NCBI RefSeq assembly: GCF_000143535.2 | Contig: NC_037313.1 | Location: 1,309,501-1,373,500, forward strand | DNA length: 64,000 nt | Direction of reading: 5' to 3' | Source of the DNA: Botrytis cinerea B05.10 | Lineage: Eukaryota > Ascomycota > Leotiomycetes > Helotiales > Sclerotiniaceae | In this document: positions 20,480 to 31,623 of the stretch, piece by piece | How the letters are laid out: the number at the start of each line of letters is the position of its first letter | Position numbering within the stretch: position 1 is the first letter of the stretch | Made by a program: the position numbers and the translations under genes | The notes under the pieces: model-generated | The model's input: the letters and a program-made list of their open reading frames with translations, nothing else | Told to the model about the DNA's origin: nothing | The model's database searches: none

Positions 20480-22832
20480 ATGGCCGCACAAGGCGGTATC
20501 TCTGACCCCGGTCTTATAACGTTGGGACCTCCTTAAGCTGTATCTCATTGCGCTGGATGGCTAACAAATGCTGCAGATTGGTGAATAAGCTTCAGGATGT
20601 ATTCACGACCGTCGGTGTCCAAAATCCTATAGATCTTCCTCAAATCGCAGTGGTGGGAAGTCAGTCGAGTGGAAAGAGTTCGGTCTTGGAAAACATAGTT
20701 GGTAGAGACTTGTGAGTCTGCCACGTACGTACCCGTAGTGTTATACATATGCTAAATCTATGACGATGCGCAGTTTACCTCGAGGAACCGGTATTGTTAC
20801 TAGACGACCACTTATCCTACAACTTATCAATCGACCCGCTCCTGCGAAATCAAACGGGGTAAAGGACTCGGAGGACCTGGCTGCTGGAGGTGATAAAGAA
20901 GCGAATGCTGATGAATGGGGCGAATTCCTTCATATCCCCGGGCAAAAGTTCCATGACTTCAACCAGATTAGAGAGGAGATTGTGAAGGAGACAGAGGCGA
21001 AAACTGGTCGAAATGCGGGAATCTCTCCAGCTCCCATCAACCTTCGCATATACTCTCCAAATGTTCTCACGCTTACCCTTGTCGATTTGCCTGGTTTGAC
21101 CAAGGTTCCAGTTGGAGATCAACCAAGAGATATTGAAAGACAGATCAAGGAGATGGTTCTCAAGCAAATTAGCAAACCAAATGCAATCATTCTTGCTGTT
21201 ACAGGTGCCAATACCGATTTGGCCAACTCGGACGGATTGAAGCTTGCGCGAGAAGTCGACCCAGAAGGTCAAAGAACTATTGGTGTTTTGACAAAGGTCG
21301 ATTTGATGGATGATGGAACTGATGTTGTGGACATTTTGGCTGGAAGAATTATTCCCCTGAGATTAGGTTACGTTCCAGTTGTCAACAGAGGCCAAAGAGA
21401 TATCGACAATAAGAAGCAGATTACCGCGGCATTGGAAAACGAGAAGAACTTCTTCGAGAACCACCGGGCATACAAGAATAAGAGCACATATTGCGGAACT
21501 CCATACCTCGCCAGAAAGTTGAACCTTATCTTGATGATGCATATCAAGCAAACTCTCCCAGATATCAAGGCTCGTATCCAGACTTCGTTACAAAAGTACA
21601 CTGCAGAGTTGGCAGGTCTTGGAGATTCGATGCTTGGAAACAGTGCAAACATTGTGCTCAACATCATTACAGAATTCACAAATGAATGGCGGACAGTCTT
21701 GGAGGGTAATAACCAGGAGCTCTCCAGTATCGAACTTTCAGGTGGTGCTAGAATTAGTTTTGTCTTCCACGAACTTTATTCGAATGGTGTTAAGGCTGTG
21801 GATCCTTTTGATCAAGTTAAGGACATTGACATTAGAACTATTCTATATAACTCCTCTGGTTCTTCGCCTGCACTTTTTGTCGGCACCACTGCTTTCGAGC
21901 TAATCGTTAAACAACAAATTAAGCGCCTGGAAGAACCAAGTTTGAAGTGCGCTTCTTTGGTATACGACGAGCTGGTCAGAATCCTTACTCAACTTCTTGC
22001 CAAGCCACTATTCCGCAGGTATCCTCAACTTAAGGAGAAATTCCATGCCGTTGTCATTTCCTTCTTTAAGAAGGCCATGGATCCCGCGAATAAGCTCGTA
22101 AAAGACTTAGTGGCAATGGAATCGTGCTATATCAATACTGGTCATCCCGACTTCCTCAACGGTCACAGAGTAAGTTTGATATTCATCACTATATAACTTC
22201 TACTAATTTATTTTACAGGCCATGGCTATTGTTAGTGAAAGACATAATGCATCAAAGCCCGTTCAGGTTGATCCCAAGTCAGGAAAGCCAATCCCATCAA
22301 CGCCTGCACGTACAGCAAGCCCAACGCTTGATGGAATGGGCGAACAAAATGGAGGCTTCTTTGGAAGTTTCTTTGCTTCTAAAAATAAGAAGAAGATGGC
22401 TGCCATGGAAGCCCCGCCACCAATTCTTAAGGCCTCTGGAACTTTGTCAGAGAGAGAAGGCACAGAAGTTGAGATTATTAGTAAGTCTAATTCCAGCACT
22501 TTCAGTTGTCATTGCTAACGCCTTTTAGAATTGCTCATCAATTCGTATTACAACATCGTAAAGCGAACCATGATTGATATGGTACCAAAAGCCATCATGC
22601 TTAACCTTGTCCAGTAAGAACCCCTGAGTAATTCGCTATGTATATGTAACTAAACTGTTGCAGATACACCAAGGATGAAATGCAACGAGAGCTTCTCGAG
22701 AACATGTACAGAACCGATACTCTTGATGATTTACTCAAAGAAAGTGACTACACCGTTCGGAGAAGAAAGGAATGTCAACAAATGGTTGAATCACTTTCAA
22801 AGGCGAGCGAAATTGTTAGTCAAGTACAATAA
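20480..22832 (+). CDS. vps1: Dynamin-like GTPase Vps1
   Basis: Six exons (20480-20520, 20577-20711, 20774-22169, 22219-22480, 22529-22613, 22664-22832) encode 695 residues, the usual fungal Vps1 length. The dynamin GTPase motifs are complete: G1 GSQSSGKSS (residues 41-49), the dynamin signature [11 protein letters not shown]3 DLPG and G4 TKVD. A middle/stalk region and a C-terminal GED follow ([14 protein letters not shown] ... [10 protein letters not shown]). There is no PH or proline-rich domain, as expected for Vps1. It acts in vacuolar protein sorting, peroxisome fission and endocytosis. The first donor (GTTGGG) is weak, but the junction restores a conserved LVNKLQDVF segment. Most other introns are about 50-60 nt. 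Confidence 0.96.
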
Positions 22833-24797
22833 AGCTACTGTCCGAAGATTAAATGCAGCGATCCTTCCGGGTCAAGAAAGTCCGAGGCAGGGAAGCAACC
22901 GAGGAACGTTGATTAGATACTCACCGCAAGTACTGTGTTGGCCCATTTACCTTAGACTCTTTTTTTTTCTATCTCACAACCACATACGATACCTACTTTT
23001 CTTTGGCATGGAGCATAATGATGTGTGGAATACATGGACGCGGTGATGGAGGGGAAAGGGAAAGATCGTACCGAGAATACACCGATTCGAGAATATCTTG
23101 GTTTGAAAGCATAAGGCGAATGAATGAATGGCAAGCTTGACTTTAATGTTGTTTACAGCGAAATGGTTGTAACTCTTTAGTTCTTTTTCTTCAATCTTTT
23201 CCCGCCTCGTTTGTTGGTGCCTACAGTTAGTTTCAGGGACATAACTTAGTATCTAGATAGTTGCCCCATTTGCAAAGAAAGAGAGAAATAATTCCTACCA
23301 ATGACCTTTTTGCATTGAAAATGGGACATTACACAGCATGACGTGCTCGCGCTACCACACCGGCGGAATCACACACAATCGTAAGATTTGCTCGTATCGA
23401 GTGTTAGTGTTTCATCAACTTCCCTTCCGTAAGACATAGCTGCTTAAATTTGGTTGGATGTAACGCGAATCTCGAATAACGTTCTTTGCCTCGCTTTGTC
23501 TGGGGTTGTTTCTCCTCCAAAATGAAGCAAATATGCGGGGAAATGGGGACAGCGACCGATTCGAGAAAACGAAAGGAGGTCACACCCGTGTATCGGGAGA
23601 ATGTCCAGATCGTACACAAGATCTCTTGAGAATACAAACGGGGAAACGGGGATACGAGTAACGCTCTGGAGATGCTTGTTTATTTGGTGTAATTTGTGTG
23701 CGTCTTGGTCGGTGGGGAATGTGTGTAGAGAGTGTGTGTCTTTTTCTTTTCTTTTCCTTTTTGGTCGCGAAGATGGGTACTGCCTACTGGGTTTCATGTC
23801 CGGGTCCTTGGAATGGCGGAGAATGTAATGTGTGGCGGGACGCGGGGACGAGTGTACAAGTACCGTGCTGGTGGTATTGTGGAGGAGCGTTGGTTTAATA
23901 CTTTGTCTTTGTGAGGATTTATGTGTTTGTACGCACATACGTACGTGTGAAGAGTAGAATAAGGTGGAGGAAGTGGTGCTTAATTGTGCGAGGCACTGGA
24001 ACGAGAGCTGCAAATGCCTGCAGACAAATCAGGGGTGCAGCGAGCCGGGGAAGATGAGCCATCATGCTGCTGGTAGGTGGAAAGGTCTGAGGAAGGATAT
24101 GCAGACATTCTGAGGATGAGTATTGGATACATGCAATGCGAAGCAATGACGCTTTCCCGATATCGCTTCTCTTCTGCCTCTCCTATCTGCGGTGAAGGGT
24201 TCCAAATAATGAGATTGGCGAAATGTGATTTGTCGCTTTTCCGAATGTTTGCTTCTGGAACGCGTGGAAATTTTCTCTGGTTCCCGCTTCCCGGGTGATG
24301 GACTGTTGTTCTCTATTTGTTTTCTTGCGGTGTGTTGTTATTGCGAGCGTTTTGTGTGTGCGTGTGTGTGCGTGTGTGTGCGTGTGTGTGTGTGTGTGTG
24401 TATTCCCGAGATTTGGAAGGCTTCGTTCAACGAGTATCTATCTATTGGAAATGGGTTCTGGAAAACAAGAGGCTAAGAGCCAAGACCGAATGAATGTCAC
24501 TGCCCTCTCGAGGCTTCCAAGAGCCGTCGGGAGCACTGTTGTATGTAGGGTCTAGACAGGGCTTAAGTGTGACAAAAGCAGGTAGAAGCATTTTGCGGGT
24601 ATCGAAGACGCCCATGGAACATTTGGGGATTTTATGATAGATCTAGAATCTGGGAGGAACAGCACAGGTATTTAAGTACAATAGAAGGTCGGCAAAGAAA
24701 GTGGTTTCTTGAGCCAAGTGCTTTTTAGAGACTTTCAGCTTCCATCCAACTAATTCTCCGAAAGTGGCTTGCTTGCCTACATTTACTTTTTTGAGTA
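22833..24797. other. Intergenic region downstream of vps1
   Basis: About 2 kb with no supported gene. Open frames are short or begin at non-ATG codons. A TG/CG-rich microsatellite lies at 24352-24402. Confidence 0.55.
24352..24402. repeat. Microsatellite (TG)n with CG interruptions
   Basis: Runs of TG interrupted every ten bases by C, then a pure (TG) run. Confidence 0.92.
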
Positions 24798-25406
24798 TCA
24801 TATTCCTTCTTGCGGAAGATAACCGACCTTATCTATATTTGATTCGGAGTTTATGATAAATTCTTCTCCCTTGTCTTCTATATATTTTCCACAATTTCCC
24901 TTCGGATCAGATAAGAAAGATGGCGATCGCTCAAGTAAATATTTCCTCTTCACGTCTTCAGCAGCGTCGGCGTAAAGCTGCTCCTCCAGCTCTATCAATC
25001 GGAGTTCCACCGGTCCGAGCACCTCACCAACGAGTATCTCATCATCGAAAAGTCGAATTGGTTTCGGCATCGAATATGTCAAGAGATGATCCACCATCTC
25101 CTCCTCCAAACCCTCCTCCAAGTCCGTCGATGCTCATTGAGCTAGATGATGATGATTTCAAGATTTGAGTTGTAAGTCTATTTCATGATGGCTCATGTTG
25201 TTTAACTTTGAACTAATCTCTGTTAAAGGTGGTTCTGCATTCGAAGCCCAAGCTGGAGTTTTGTCGAGATACAAATTTGCTGCATTCGCTTGGGGGCATA
25301 TCATTGGTGGTCGGGGTGTGGAAACGGAGTTACTATAGGGTTGGTAGGCGGGGTCGGCTCGAGGTTTTTGTTCGGGTTCTGGTCCTGAATATTGGAGTAT
25401 AGACAT
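24798..25406 (-). CDS. Possible small acidic hypothetical protein
   Basis: Two minus-strand open frames look weakly protein-like: one opens at 25406 (MSILQYSGPEPEQK), the other ends at 24798 and is acidic, with VDHLLTYSMPKPIRLFDDEI. They can be joined by an intron (donor near 25215, acceptor near 25130), but the donor GTTCAA is weak. No homology was recognised. A plus-strand ORF (24920-25168) overlaps the second part and is Pro/Ser-rich; it looks like the shadow frame. Confidence 0.3.
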
Positions 25407-25496
25407 TTGCTTGGGGCGTTTTAGAAATGATAACGGAGAGCGTGGTAATGAATAGGAGAGTCGACGTGTTTGAGATGGGATATAATGGTGAATGGA

Positions 25497-26768
25497 TCAT
25501 AATTTCGAATGTTTCTTCCTAACCAAACCACCATTTTCTATATCATAGTCTTTTCCTCTTTTCCATCCTAGCCATTGATCGAGTGTTGTCTCCCCGCCTT
25601 GTCCAGGATACAATGGTTTGCCAGTGTAGCTTCCCCCTTCGACGCCAGGGCCTTGGCCAATCGATGGGTCCTGACTATCATGTTTAGATATTGCGAGAGA
25701 CGGTGTCTCTCTAAGCGTAACGACCGGTCTTTGATCACCTTCTCTGGCAGGATCTTTTTCGAGTTCATCAAAACCAAGAACAGGTGTACAACAAGCATCA
25801 GTTCCATCGAAGATATTCTCCCACTCAGACCTCGCTTTTTCTTTGAACAACCTAGTAAAAGTTTCCCTCATCTCTGGCCATGTACTTCTATCCATTCTCG
25901 TCTCCTCAATATCAGTTTCTCCTAGTCCTAGCCCCTTAACCAGCTCTTTGAAAAATTGTGGTTCCAGAGCACCCACCGCCATATATTTCCCATCCTTTGT
26001 TTCGTAAGTATCATAAAAAGGGCTCCCAGAATCTAATGTGTTCTCTCCTCTCGGTTTATTCCACATAGGAGTCTTCATCAACATCCTCGGAAACGTTACA
26101 AGATATGCACTTCCATCGACCATATTCGCTTCCACGACTTGCCCCTTTCCGCTTTTCTCTCGCGCTAGCAAGGCGAGTAAAATTCCCTGGAACAACGTAG
26201 CTCCTCCTCCCGCGAAATCACCAAGTATATTCGCCGGTGGTAATGGCTTCTCGTTTTTTCGCCCAAGAAGTGATAATGCCCCCGAAACTGCTATGTAGTT
26301 GATATCGTGCCCGGCCATATCTTTGTACTTCCCATCACGGCGGAACCCAGTCATTCGGGCAAGAATGATACGAGGATTGAGCTTGAGGAGAACATCTGGT
26401 GAAAGTCCCAATTTTTCCAAAACTCCTGGGCGGAATGGATCGATTATGATATCAGCATGCACAACGAGAGACTTGACGAAGGATATTCCCGCATTTGCTT
26501 TGAGGTCGACTGCAATGGAGGATTTGTGTCGAGTAAGGAAGTCGGCGGTCGCCGGAGGAACTGAGGAAGAGTGTGTGAGATTAGGAACGGCGCGATCGAT
26601 ACGTAGGACTGATGCTCCATAATCTGCCAGGAGAAGTCCTGCGAAAGGTCCTGCAATTGATGTTAATGGGGATGTGATGGAATCTGGGGTAATGCGGGGG
26701 CATCTACCTGGAGCTAGGCCTGCGAATTCGAGAACGCGAACTCCCGTCAATGGCGGTGCTCCTGTCAT
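25497..26768 (-). CDS. Alpha-methylacyl-CoA racemase-like CoA-transferase (family III), peroxisomal
   Basis: Two exons (26768-26708, 26650-25497) give 404 residues. The family III CoA-transferase pattern is clear: [17 protein letters not shown] at the N-terminus, [12 protein letters not shown], then [15 protein letters not shown] and [13 protein letters not shown]. The catalytic Asp of AMACR corresponds to the one in GHDINY or the nearby GDFAGGG. The C-terminus is SKL, a canonical PTS1 peroxisomal import signal, which fits a role in branched-chain fatty acid beta-oxidation (2R/2S-methylacyl-CoA epimerisation). The 57-nt intron is open in frame, so unspliced transcript would add 19 residues inside the nucleotide-binding loop; splicing restores the conserved GPFAG. 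The gene is divergent from the FAD monooxygenase. Confidence 0.92.
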   Translation of the reverse strand: MTGAPPLTGVRVLEFAGLAPGRCPRITPDSITSPLTSIAGPFAGLLLADYGASVLRIDRAVPNLTHSSSVPPATADFLTRHKSSIAVDLKANAGISFVKSLVVHADIIIDPFRPGVLEKLGLSPDVLLKLNPRIILARMTGFRRDGKYKDMAGHDINYIAVSGALSLLGRKNEKPLPPANILGDFAGGGATLFQGILLALLAREKSGKGQVVEANMVDGSAYLVTFPRMLMKTPMWNKPRGENTLDSGSPFYDTYETKDGKYMAVGALEPQFFKELVKGLGLGETDIEETRMDRSTWPEMRETFTRLFKEKARSEWENIFDGTDACCTPVLGFDELEKDPAREGDQRPVVTLRETPSLAISKHDSQDPSIGQGPGVEGGSYTGKPLYPGQGGETTLDQWLGWKRGKDYDIENGGLVRKKHSKL

Positions 26769-27457
26769 TGTCGCTAATGTAAGATACCAATATGCTAAAT
26801 TGACTCACATGTTTAGGGTAGCAATTCGTATTGTCTCAATGAGTACCTTGATACCAGATGATACTTCTATGATGGCGGGAGCATGCTCGACCCCTGAACC
26901 GAGGTTCAATCGGGCTTATCAGCATTTGCCAATCATCCATTCCATGGCAATTTTTGAATCACATATAACTATACAGAATCAACAACGCAAGGAGTCCACG
27001 GCGAAGAATTGGGATAGCACCAAGCTCTTGCATCAAAATTTACCAGTGGAGAAAACAGCATTTCTTTGAAGACAGGTACAATAATTATTTATCGGTTGTC
27101 TGGTGTGTACAATGCAATGCTCACAAGTCAGCAATCTCGGGAATTAGACGGACCCGAAATCTTCTCGGGCCCGTCAAGGCGGATCTCCTGGGGCAAAGAC
27201 GTCCGCAACTATATTTCTCAATCAGGACCTGTTGAATGGCCCAAATGGCCCGAAGCTCCTTAAATCACACTGCATAGTTAGATACACATACGAGGCATTG
27301 CGCGAGATCGTGTCAGGTCAAATATGAGGCTAGTTACTTAAAGAACATAAAAGAGTCAACCAAAGTACTGAATCTATATCATTCTGTCAAACTACTTCAG
27401 AACAATGAAGCACAGCTTGAAAGTTATATAGATTCCAGCACTTCGATTCATCCACCC
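26769..27457. other. Divergent spacer (AMACR-like / FAD monooxygenase)
   Basis: No gene is supported. It holds a short GC-rich near-palindrome, CCGAAATCTTCTCGG, near 27151-27165. Confidence 0.5.
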
Positions 27458-28651
27458 ATGCTTCCAAGAATATCCATTATTGGTGCAGGGCCATCCGGCC
27501 TAGTCCTGGCTTCTCTCTTCCACCGCAACAAAATACCCTTCGCCATCTATGATCTCCGATCTCGTCCCTCTGCAGATTTTGTCAATGTTCCATCCGGCTC
27601 TCTAGATCTTCACGTCGAGTCAGGACAACGTGCACTTTCACAATGTGGGCTTCTCCAAGCATTCCGCCCACTCACCACAGAATGCAGCGAAGAGCACATC
27701 ATCTGTGATCGTTTTGGAGACATAAAATTCGAGGCTCCCAACTATAATGAAGAGCGACCTGAAATTTCAAGGAACAGTTTGATCGAATTGCTTCTATCTT
27801 CACTGCCCGAGAATATCATCCAATGGGAACATAAAATTAGATCCGTTTCTCCAAATCCCTCAAACCCCCACCAACAAATTATCACCTTCCAAGATAAGAG
27901 TTCTCATTCTTGTGATTTGGTAATTGGAGCAGATGGAGCATGGTCAAAGGTTCGCCCGCTCTTGACGGACGTGAAACCATTTTTTAGTGGCGTGCATTGG
28001 ATGACGTTAACGATTCCAAATATTACCAAGAGGTTTCCAGAAATAGCTAAGATGATTGGAACTGGAACTTTCTGGGCCCTGGGTGGTAAGAGATTTGTTA
28101 TGAGCCAAAGGGGCTCGATGGATTCAGCAAGATTGTATGTTGCGATACATAACAAAGATATCAACCATTGCAAAGACGCAGGCTTAAATTCTTTAGACAT
28201 TGAGCAGATAAAAGAGAAAACTCTCGGCGAATCTGGTATCTTTGCCGATTTTGGCAAAGGGGTCAAGGAGTTGCTAGAAAGAGGTTTGGAGGAGGAGAAA
28301 ACCCCAGAGTTCTTGCAGATGCATATGTTACCCATCAATCACACGTGGGAGCATAAAGCAAACGCGACATTAGTTGGAGATGCGGCACATCTCATGACGC
28401 CTTTTGCAGGAGAAGGGGTTAATTCGGCAATGTTAGATGCTTTAGAGTTGGCGCAAGGAATTATTTCGGCTGTGAACAAGGACACTTCGATCTCGGATGC
28501 TGTGAGGGATTACGAGATGAAAATGTTTGTCAGGGCGAAAGAGAATGCGGAAGAAACATGGACGAACTTGGAGAAAATCTTTGAAGACAATGCACCGAAG
28601 GCGGTAGTAGAGTGGTTCAATAGTTTTAGTACACCGCCCGAGCAAGTTTGA
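27458..28651 (+). CDS. FAD-dependent monooxygenase (PHBH/TetX-like)
   Basis: A single exon encodes 397 residues. The dinucleotide-binding motif IIGAGPSGLVLASLF (GxGxxG) opens the protein. The DG motif appears as VIGADGAWSKVR. The second FAD motif is LVGDAAHLMTPFAGEGVN (GD). These three motifs define group A aromatic-type flavin monooxygenases, which hydroxylate small organic substrates with NAD(P)H and O2. The similarity is to the TetX/salicylate hydroxylase branch of fungal genomes; the substrate cannot be read from sequence. Intronless structure is common in this family, and transfer from bacteria is possible but not shown. The divergent neighbour is an AMACR-like gene. Confidence 0.92.
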   Translation: MLPRISIIGAGPSGLVLASLFHRNKIPFAIYDLRSRPSADFVNVPSGSLDLHVESGQRALSQCGLLQAFRPLTTECSEEHIICDRFGDIKFEAPNYNEERPEISRNSLIELLLSSLPENIIQWEHKIRSVSPNPSNPHQQIITFQDKSSHSCDLVIGADGAWSKVRPLLTDVKPFFSGVHWMTLTIPNITKRFPEIAKMIGTGTFWALGGKRFVMSQRGSMDSARLYVAIHNKDINHCKDAGLNSLDIEQIKEKTLGESGIFADFGKGVKELLERGLEEEKTPEFLQMHMLPINHTWEHKANATLVGDAAHLMTPFAGEGVNSAMLDALELAQGIISAVNKDTSISDAVRDYEMKMFVRAKENAEETWTNLEKIFEDNAPKAVVEWFNSFSTPPEQV

Positions 28652-29892
28652 GGGTGGTGTCCGCTGAGTTCTAATGGTATTTGGCCCAAGATATTGAAAT
28701 CTGAAATTTGTTGATTTTGATGTCGAAGCGCCAAGGTAAAATGTGCATGGAGATATACACTCGGCTCGCTTAGACAATGATCATTCTCTGTGACTGAGAT
28801 GGTTCGGATGATTTGAAACAGATCCTAGTAGTAATAGCAGAATCAAATAGTCCACCAACGTGTAAGCCAAAATTTACAGATTTATACAAAAACTGGGGTA
28901 TAAGAAAATGGAAATTTTGGAAAACATGGAAAAATGAAGAGTTGAACAGTAGTTGGGAGAACAAGGGGGAGCTGGGAAAAATAGAGAAAACGAAGTAACT
29001 CGATAGAATGAAAGAAGAAAGGAGATGATTACGAGTTGAGAAGTGGAATTAGAAGATCAATAGTTGGCACAATAACAGATTTCAACAAAGCAAAGCATAG
29101 ATAAAACCGAATCTAATTTAAGTTTTTAATTACGCATCCACCGATCCTTTCGAAATTTCATTTTTGCACATATTCTATAGATTTGATACAAGATTTTCAT
29201 GTGCTTTCTCTAATCTCTTGTTACATTGTGCCAATTCGTATATTACAATCCTTCTCATCCTCGCTTGTACTTAATCTCAAGCTACAGAATTCTAATTTCA
29301 CATCTCGATTCTTTCGACAGATTATCAGGCTATCAACGAAGTCTGAAATCCACGGGCTGATATCCATAACATTTGATCCCCATGATTCATTCCAGTCTTC
29401 TCAACATTTCAATTAAAAACAGAGCGATTTTTCTAATATTTCGCGACGATGTCTCGGATTATTCGTTCCAAAAAAAAGAGTGAAAAAAAAAAAAAAACAT
29501 TTGTGAAAAAAAAAGTTAGCATGTAATTCAAAAAATCTGGAAAACGTGCAAAGCTTACAAAATGGTCGAGAGTGATGAATGGGGTTGATCCGTTAGCCCC
29601 TCACTTGAGGGTTTCCAGCCAGAACGACGAGGACGTGGATCATTTCTGGCCACCTAGATTAGTAGTTAGTGGGGGGGGAGGGAATACTTGCGTTTTTGTC
29701 CGGGGTCCAGGAGTCCAGGGTGATTCATGTATGTGTCTTTTCATTTATTTGTAGTTAAAGATTCCTGGAGGCTGGTGATTAGTGGTTAGTTGGTTTGTTA
29801 GTTCACTGCATGGGGAAGGGGAAAGGAAGGGGGATGGTGATTAGCTCGCATGTTAGTTCACTCGCATGGGGGGAAGGGGAGGGTGATATAAT
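28652..29892. other. Intergenic region, AT-rich with poly-A runs
   Basis: No gene was recognised. Long A runs occur at about 29470-29515 and a G-rich, TTAG-containing stretch at about 29660-29890. Confidence 0.55.
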
Positions 29893-31623
29893 TTACCATT
29901 TCCAAAGGATCTTTGGAAGGATTATTGCGGCTGCAACGAGGGTCCATGTGGCGACCGTTTTAATGGTCGAGGAATTCCGGGACATCCAGGATTGCACTGG
30001 GGCAATGGTCCATGGGGTGGTCTCGGGCTCCGGTGTGTCCAAGGGGTCATCGTCCAGAGAGGAGGGATAACCCGCGGTGGTGTCCGATTCATCCGAGGAT
30101 GAGGATGAGGATGAGGTATATGTGACAGTGGGAACCATGGGGGAGAGCATGGGTGGAGGTGGAAGTGGGCGCGCATCGTGAAACCTACCAAAGTTTCCCC
30201 TGAGGATGTCCTGGGACCTGGGGGATGGACTGGGCACTGGGGATGGAATGGGTACCGGGGATGGACTGGGCTCTTGGGATAGGCAGAAGGGATCTGACAA
30301 AGGAGATTGAGCGATAATTTCACAACCAGAGTCCGATGTTGCCATCGGACTTTGACTCAAAGGTCGAACTGGTGTGATGATGTGGGCTCGGGATGCGATG
30401 GTTTGCTCTTCAAGGATCATTTCTGACCACCGCTGGGTAAAAGTCTTGGGTTTGGCTAGCCTGAACAACCGGGGCTGCGAGTATACTACAGGTAGCTGGG
30501 GGGGAGTGGAAGGGGAGGGAGAAGGGAAGGGGGAAGGAGAGGGGGAAGGAGAGGGGGAAGAAGGATTTGAACCATCTTCTGCTGACCACCGCTGGGTAAA
30601 AGTCTCGGATTTAGCTAACCTGAACAAGCGGGGCTGCAAGTATACTACAGGTAGCTGGGGGAAAGTGGAAGGAGAGGGAGAAGGAGAGGGAGAAGGGGAG
30701 GGGGAAGGGGGATTTGAACCATTTTCTGCCGAGACAGAAGAGGAACGAGAGTGGCCATTGAAGGGGTCCAGAGAAATGGGGACCATTGAAGGGGATCCAG
30801 AGGAAGTGGAGACAGTGTGGTGGACCGAAAAGGAATCCTTGGACGATGGGGTGGTGCCTGGGCTAGGGGTGGCCTCACGGAATACATACCTTTTGTAGGG
30901 GGGAGGGGGAAAGATTCCAGACCCGGAGGGAAGGCCAGTGGGGGGAGCCAAGAAGCAGTCCGATGGTTCGTCAGCGACGATGGATTTGGGAGGAGAAGCC
31001 TGAACATTGGGATGATCCAAGAAAGGGTCCGATGGATCATCTTCAACGTATGGCCTGGGAGGAGGGGCCTTGACATCAAGTAGAAGGCCTACATTGATGC
31101 AAGGGGAACCGATGGGGAAATCCTCACTGGATCCGGTGCTAAAGTTAGAGGATGTATGTTCCTCCTGAATGGATTCAGAATACATGGTAGGGGACCTGTA
31201 GGGTTTGGGAGCCATGGGATGGGGTTTGATCTCAAGAGCCGACCAATCGATCGACTCGTAAGATCCACAAGAATCTGAATAATTAGAAGATGAAGATGCA
31301 GAAGAAGAAGAAGAAAGCAAACGCAATGACAAAGGAGAATTTTTTTTGGTTTTTTTGGCCTGCGTAGAGGCTGAAGTTGTGGAAGAAGATAGGTTTCCAG
31401 GCCTGTTAGATGGTGGATGGATGTTTGGAGGATCCAAAGAGAGTTCCATTTGTTGGTCACACACGTATGGGACGTGGAGAGGATGGATGATTGGGGAATG
31501 GAGAGAGTTAGAGGTTTGTGGAACTTGATATCCACGACCGCGAGGGGCCGACGTGTTTGTAGAGTTGGAACTGGCAGCCCCAGGAGCACTGCCAGTGGAA
31601 GAAGAAGAGTGAAAGCGAGACAT
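29893..31623 (-). CDS. Ser/Pro-rich protein with internal repeat and C-terminal anchor
   Basis: A single open frame of 576 residues with no recognised domain. It is dominated by Ser, Pro, Thr and short acidic patches, so most of it should be disordered. A 53-residue unit occurs twice in tandem (DNA period 159 bp, about 30424 and 30583). Each copy consists of a (PS)n run, then QLPVVYxQPRLFRLAK and TFTQRWS. The last 25 residues contain one hydrophobic segment (TWTLVAAAIILPKIL) followed by WKW, typical of a tail-anchored protein of ER or mitochondrial outer membrane. The homology of the repeat implies recent duplication. The function is unknown. Confidence 0.6.
   Translation of the reverse strand: MSRFHSSSSTGSAPGAASSNSTNTSAPRGRGYQVPQTSNSLHSPIIHPLHVPYVCDQQMELSLDPPNIHPPSNRPGNLSSSTTSASTQAKKTKKNSPLSLRLLSSSSSASSSSNYSDSCGSYESIDWSALEIKPHPMAPKPYRSPTMYSESIQEEHTSSNFSTGSSEDFPIGSPCINVGLLLDVKAPPPRPYVEDDPSDPFLDHPNVQASPPKSIVADEPSDCFLAPPTGLPSGSGIFPPPPYKRYVFREATPSPGTTPSSKDSFSVHHTVSTSSGSPSMVPISLDPFNGHSRSSSVSAENGSNPPSPSPSPSPSPSPSTFPQLPVVYLQPRLFRLAKSETFTQRWSAEDGSNPSSPSPSPSPSPFPSPSPSTPPQLPVVYSQPRLFRLAKPKTFTQRWSEMILEEQTIASRAHIITPVRPLSQSPMATSDSGCEIIAQSPLSDPFCLSQEPSPSPVPIPSPVPSPSPRSQDILRGNFGRFHDARPLPPPPMLSPMVPTVTYTSSSSSSSDESDTTAGYPSSLDDDPLDTPEPETTPWTIAPVQSWMSRNSSTIKTVATWTLVAAAIILPKILWKW

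Noticed and set aside
23444..24013. 189-residue minus-strand ORF
   Set aside because: It starts at a CTG codon, has biased composition and no homology or intron support.
30374..30898. Plus-strand Glu/Gly-rich ORF
   Set aside because: Antisense of the Ser/Pro-rich repeat gene; its repeats only mirror that gene's (PS)n runs.
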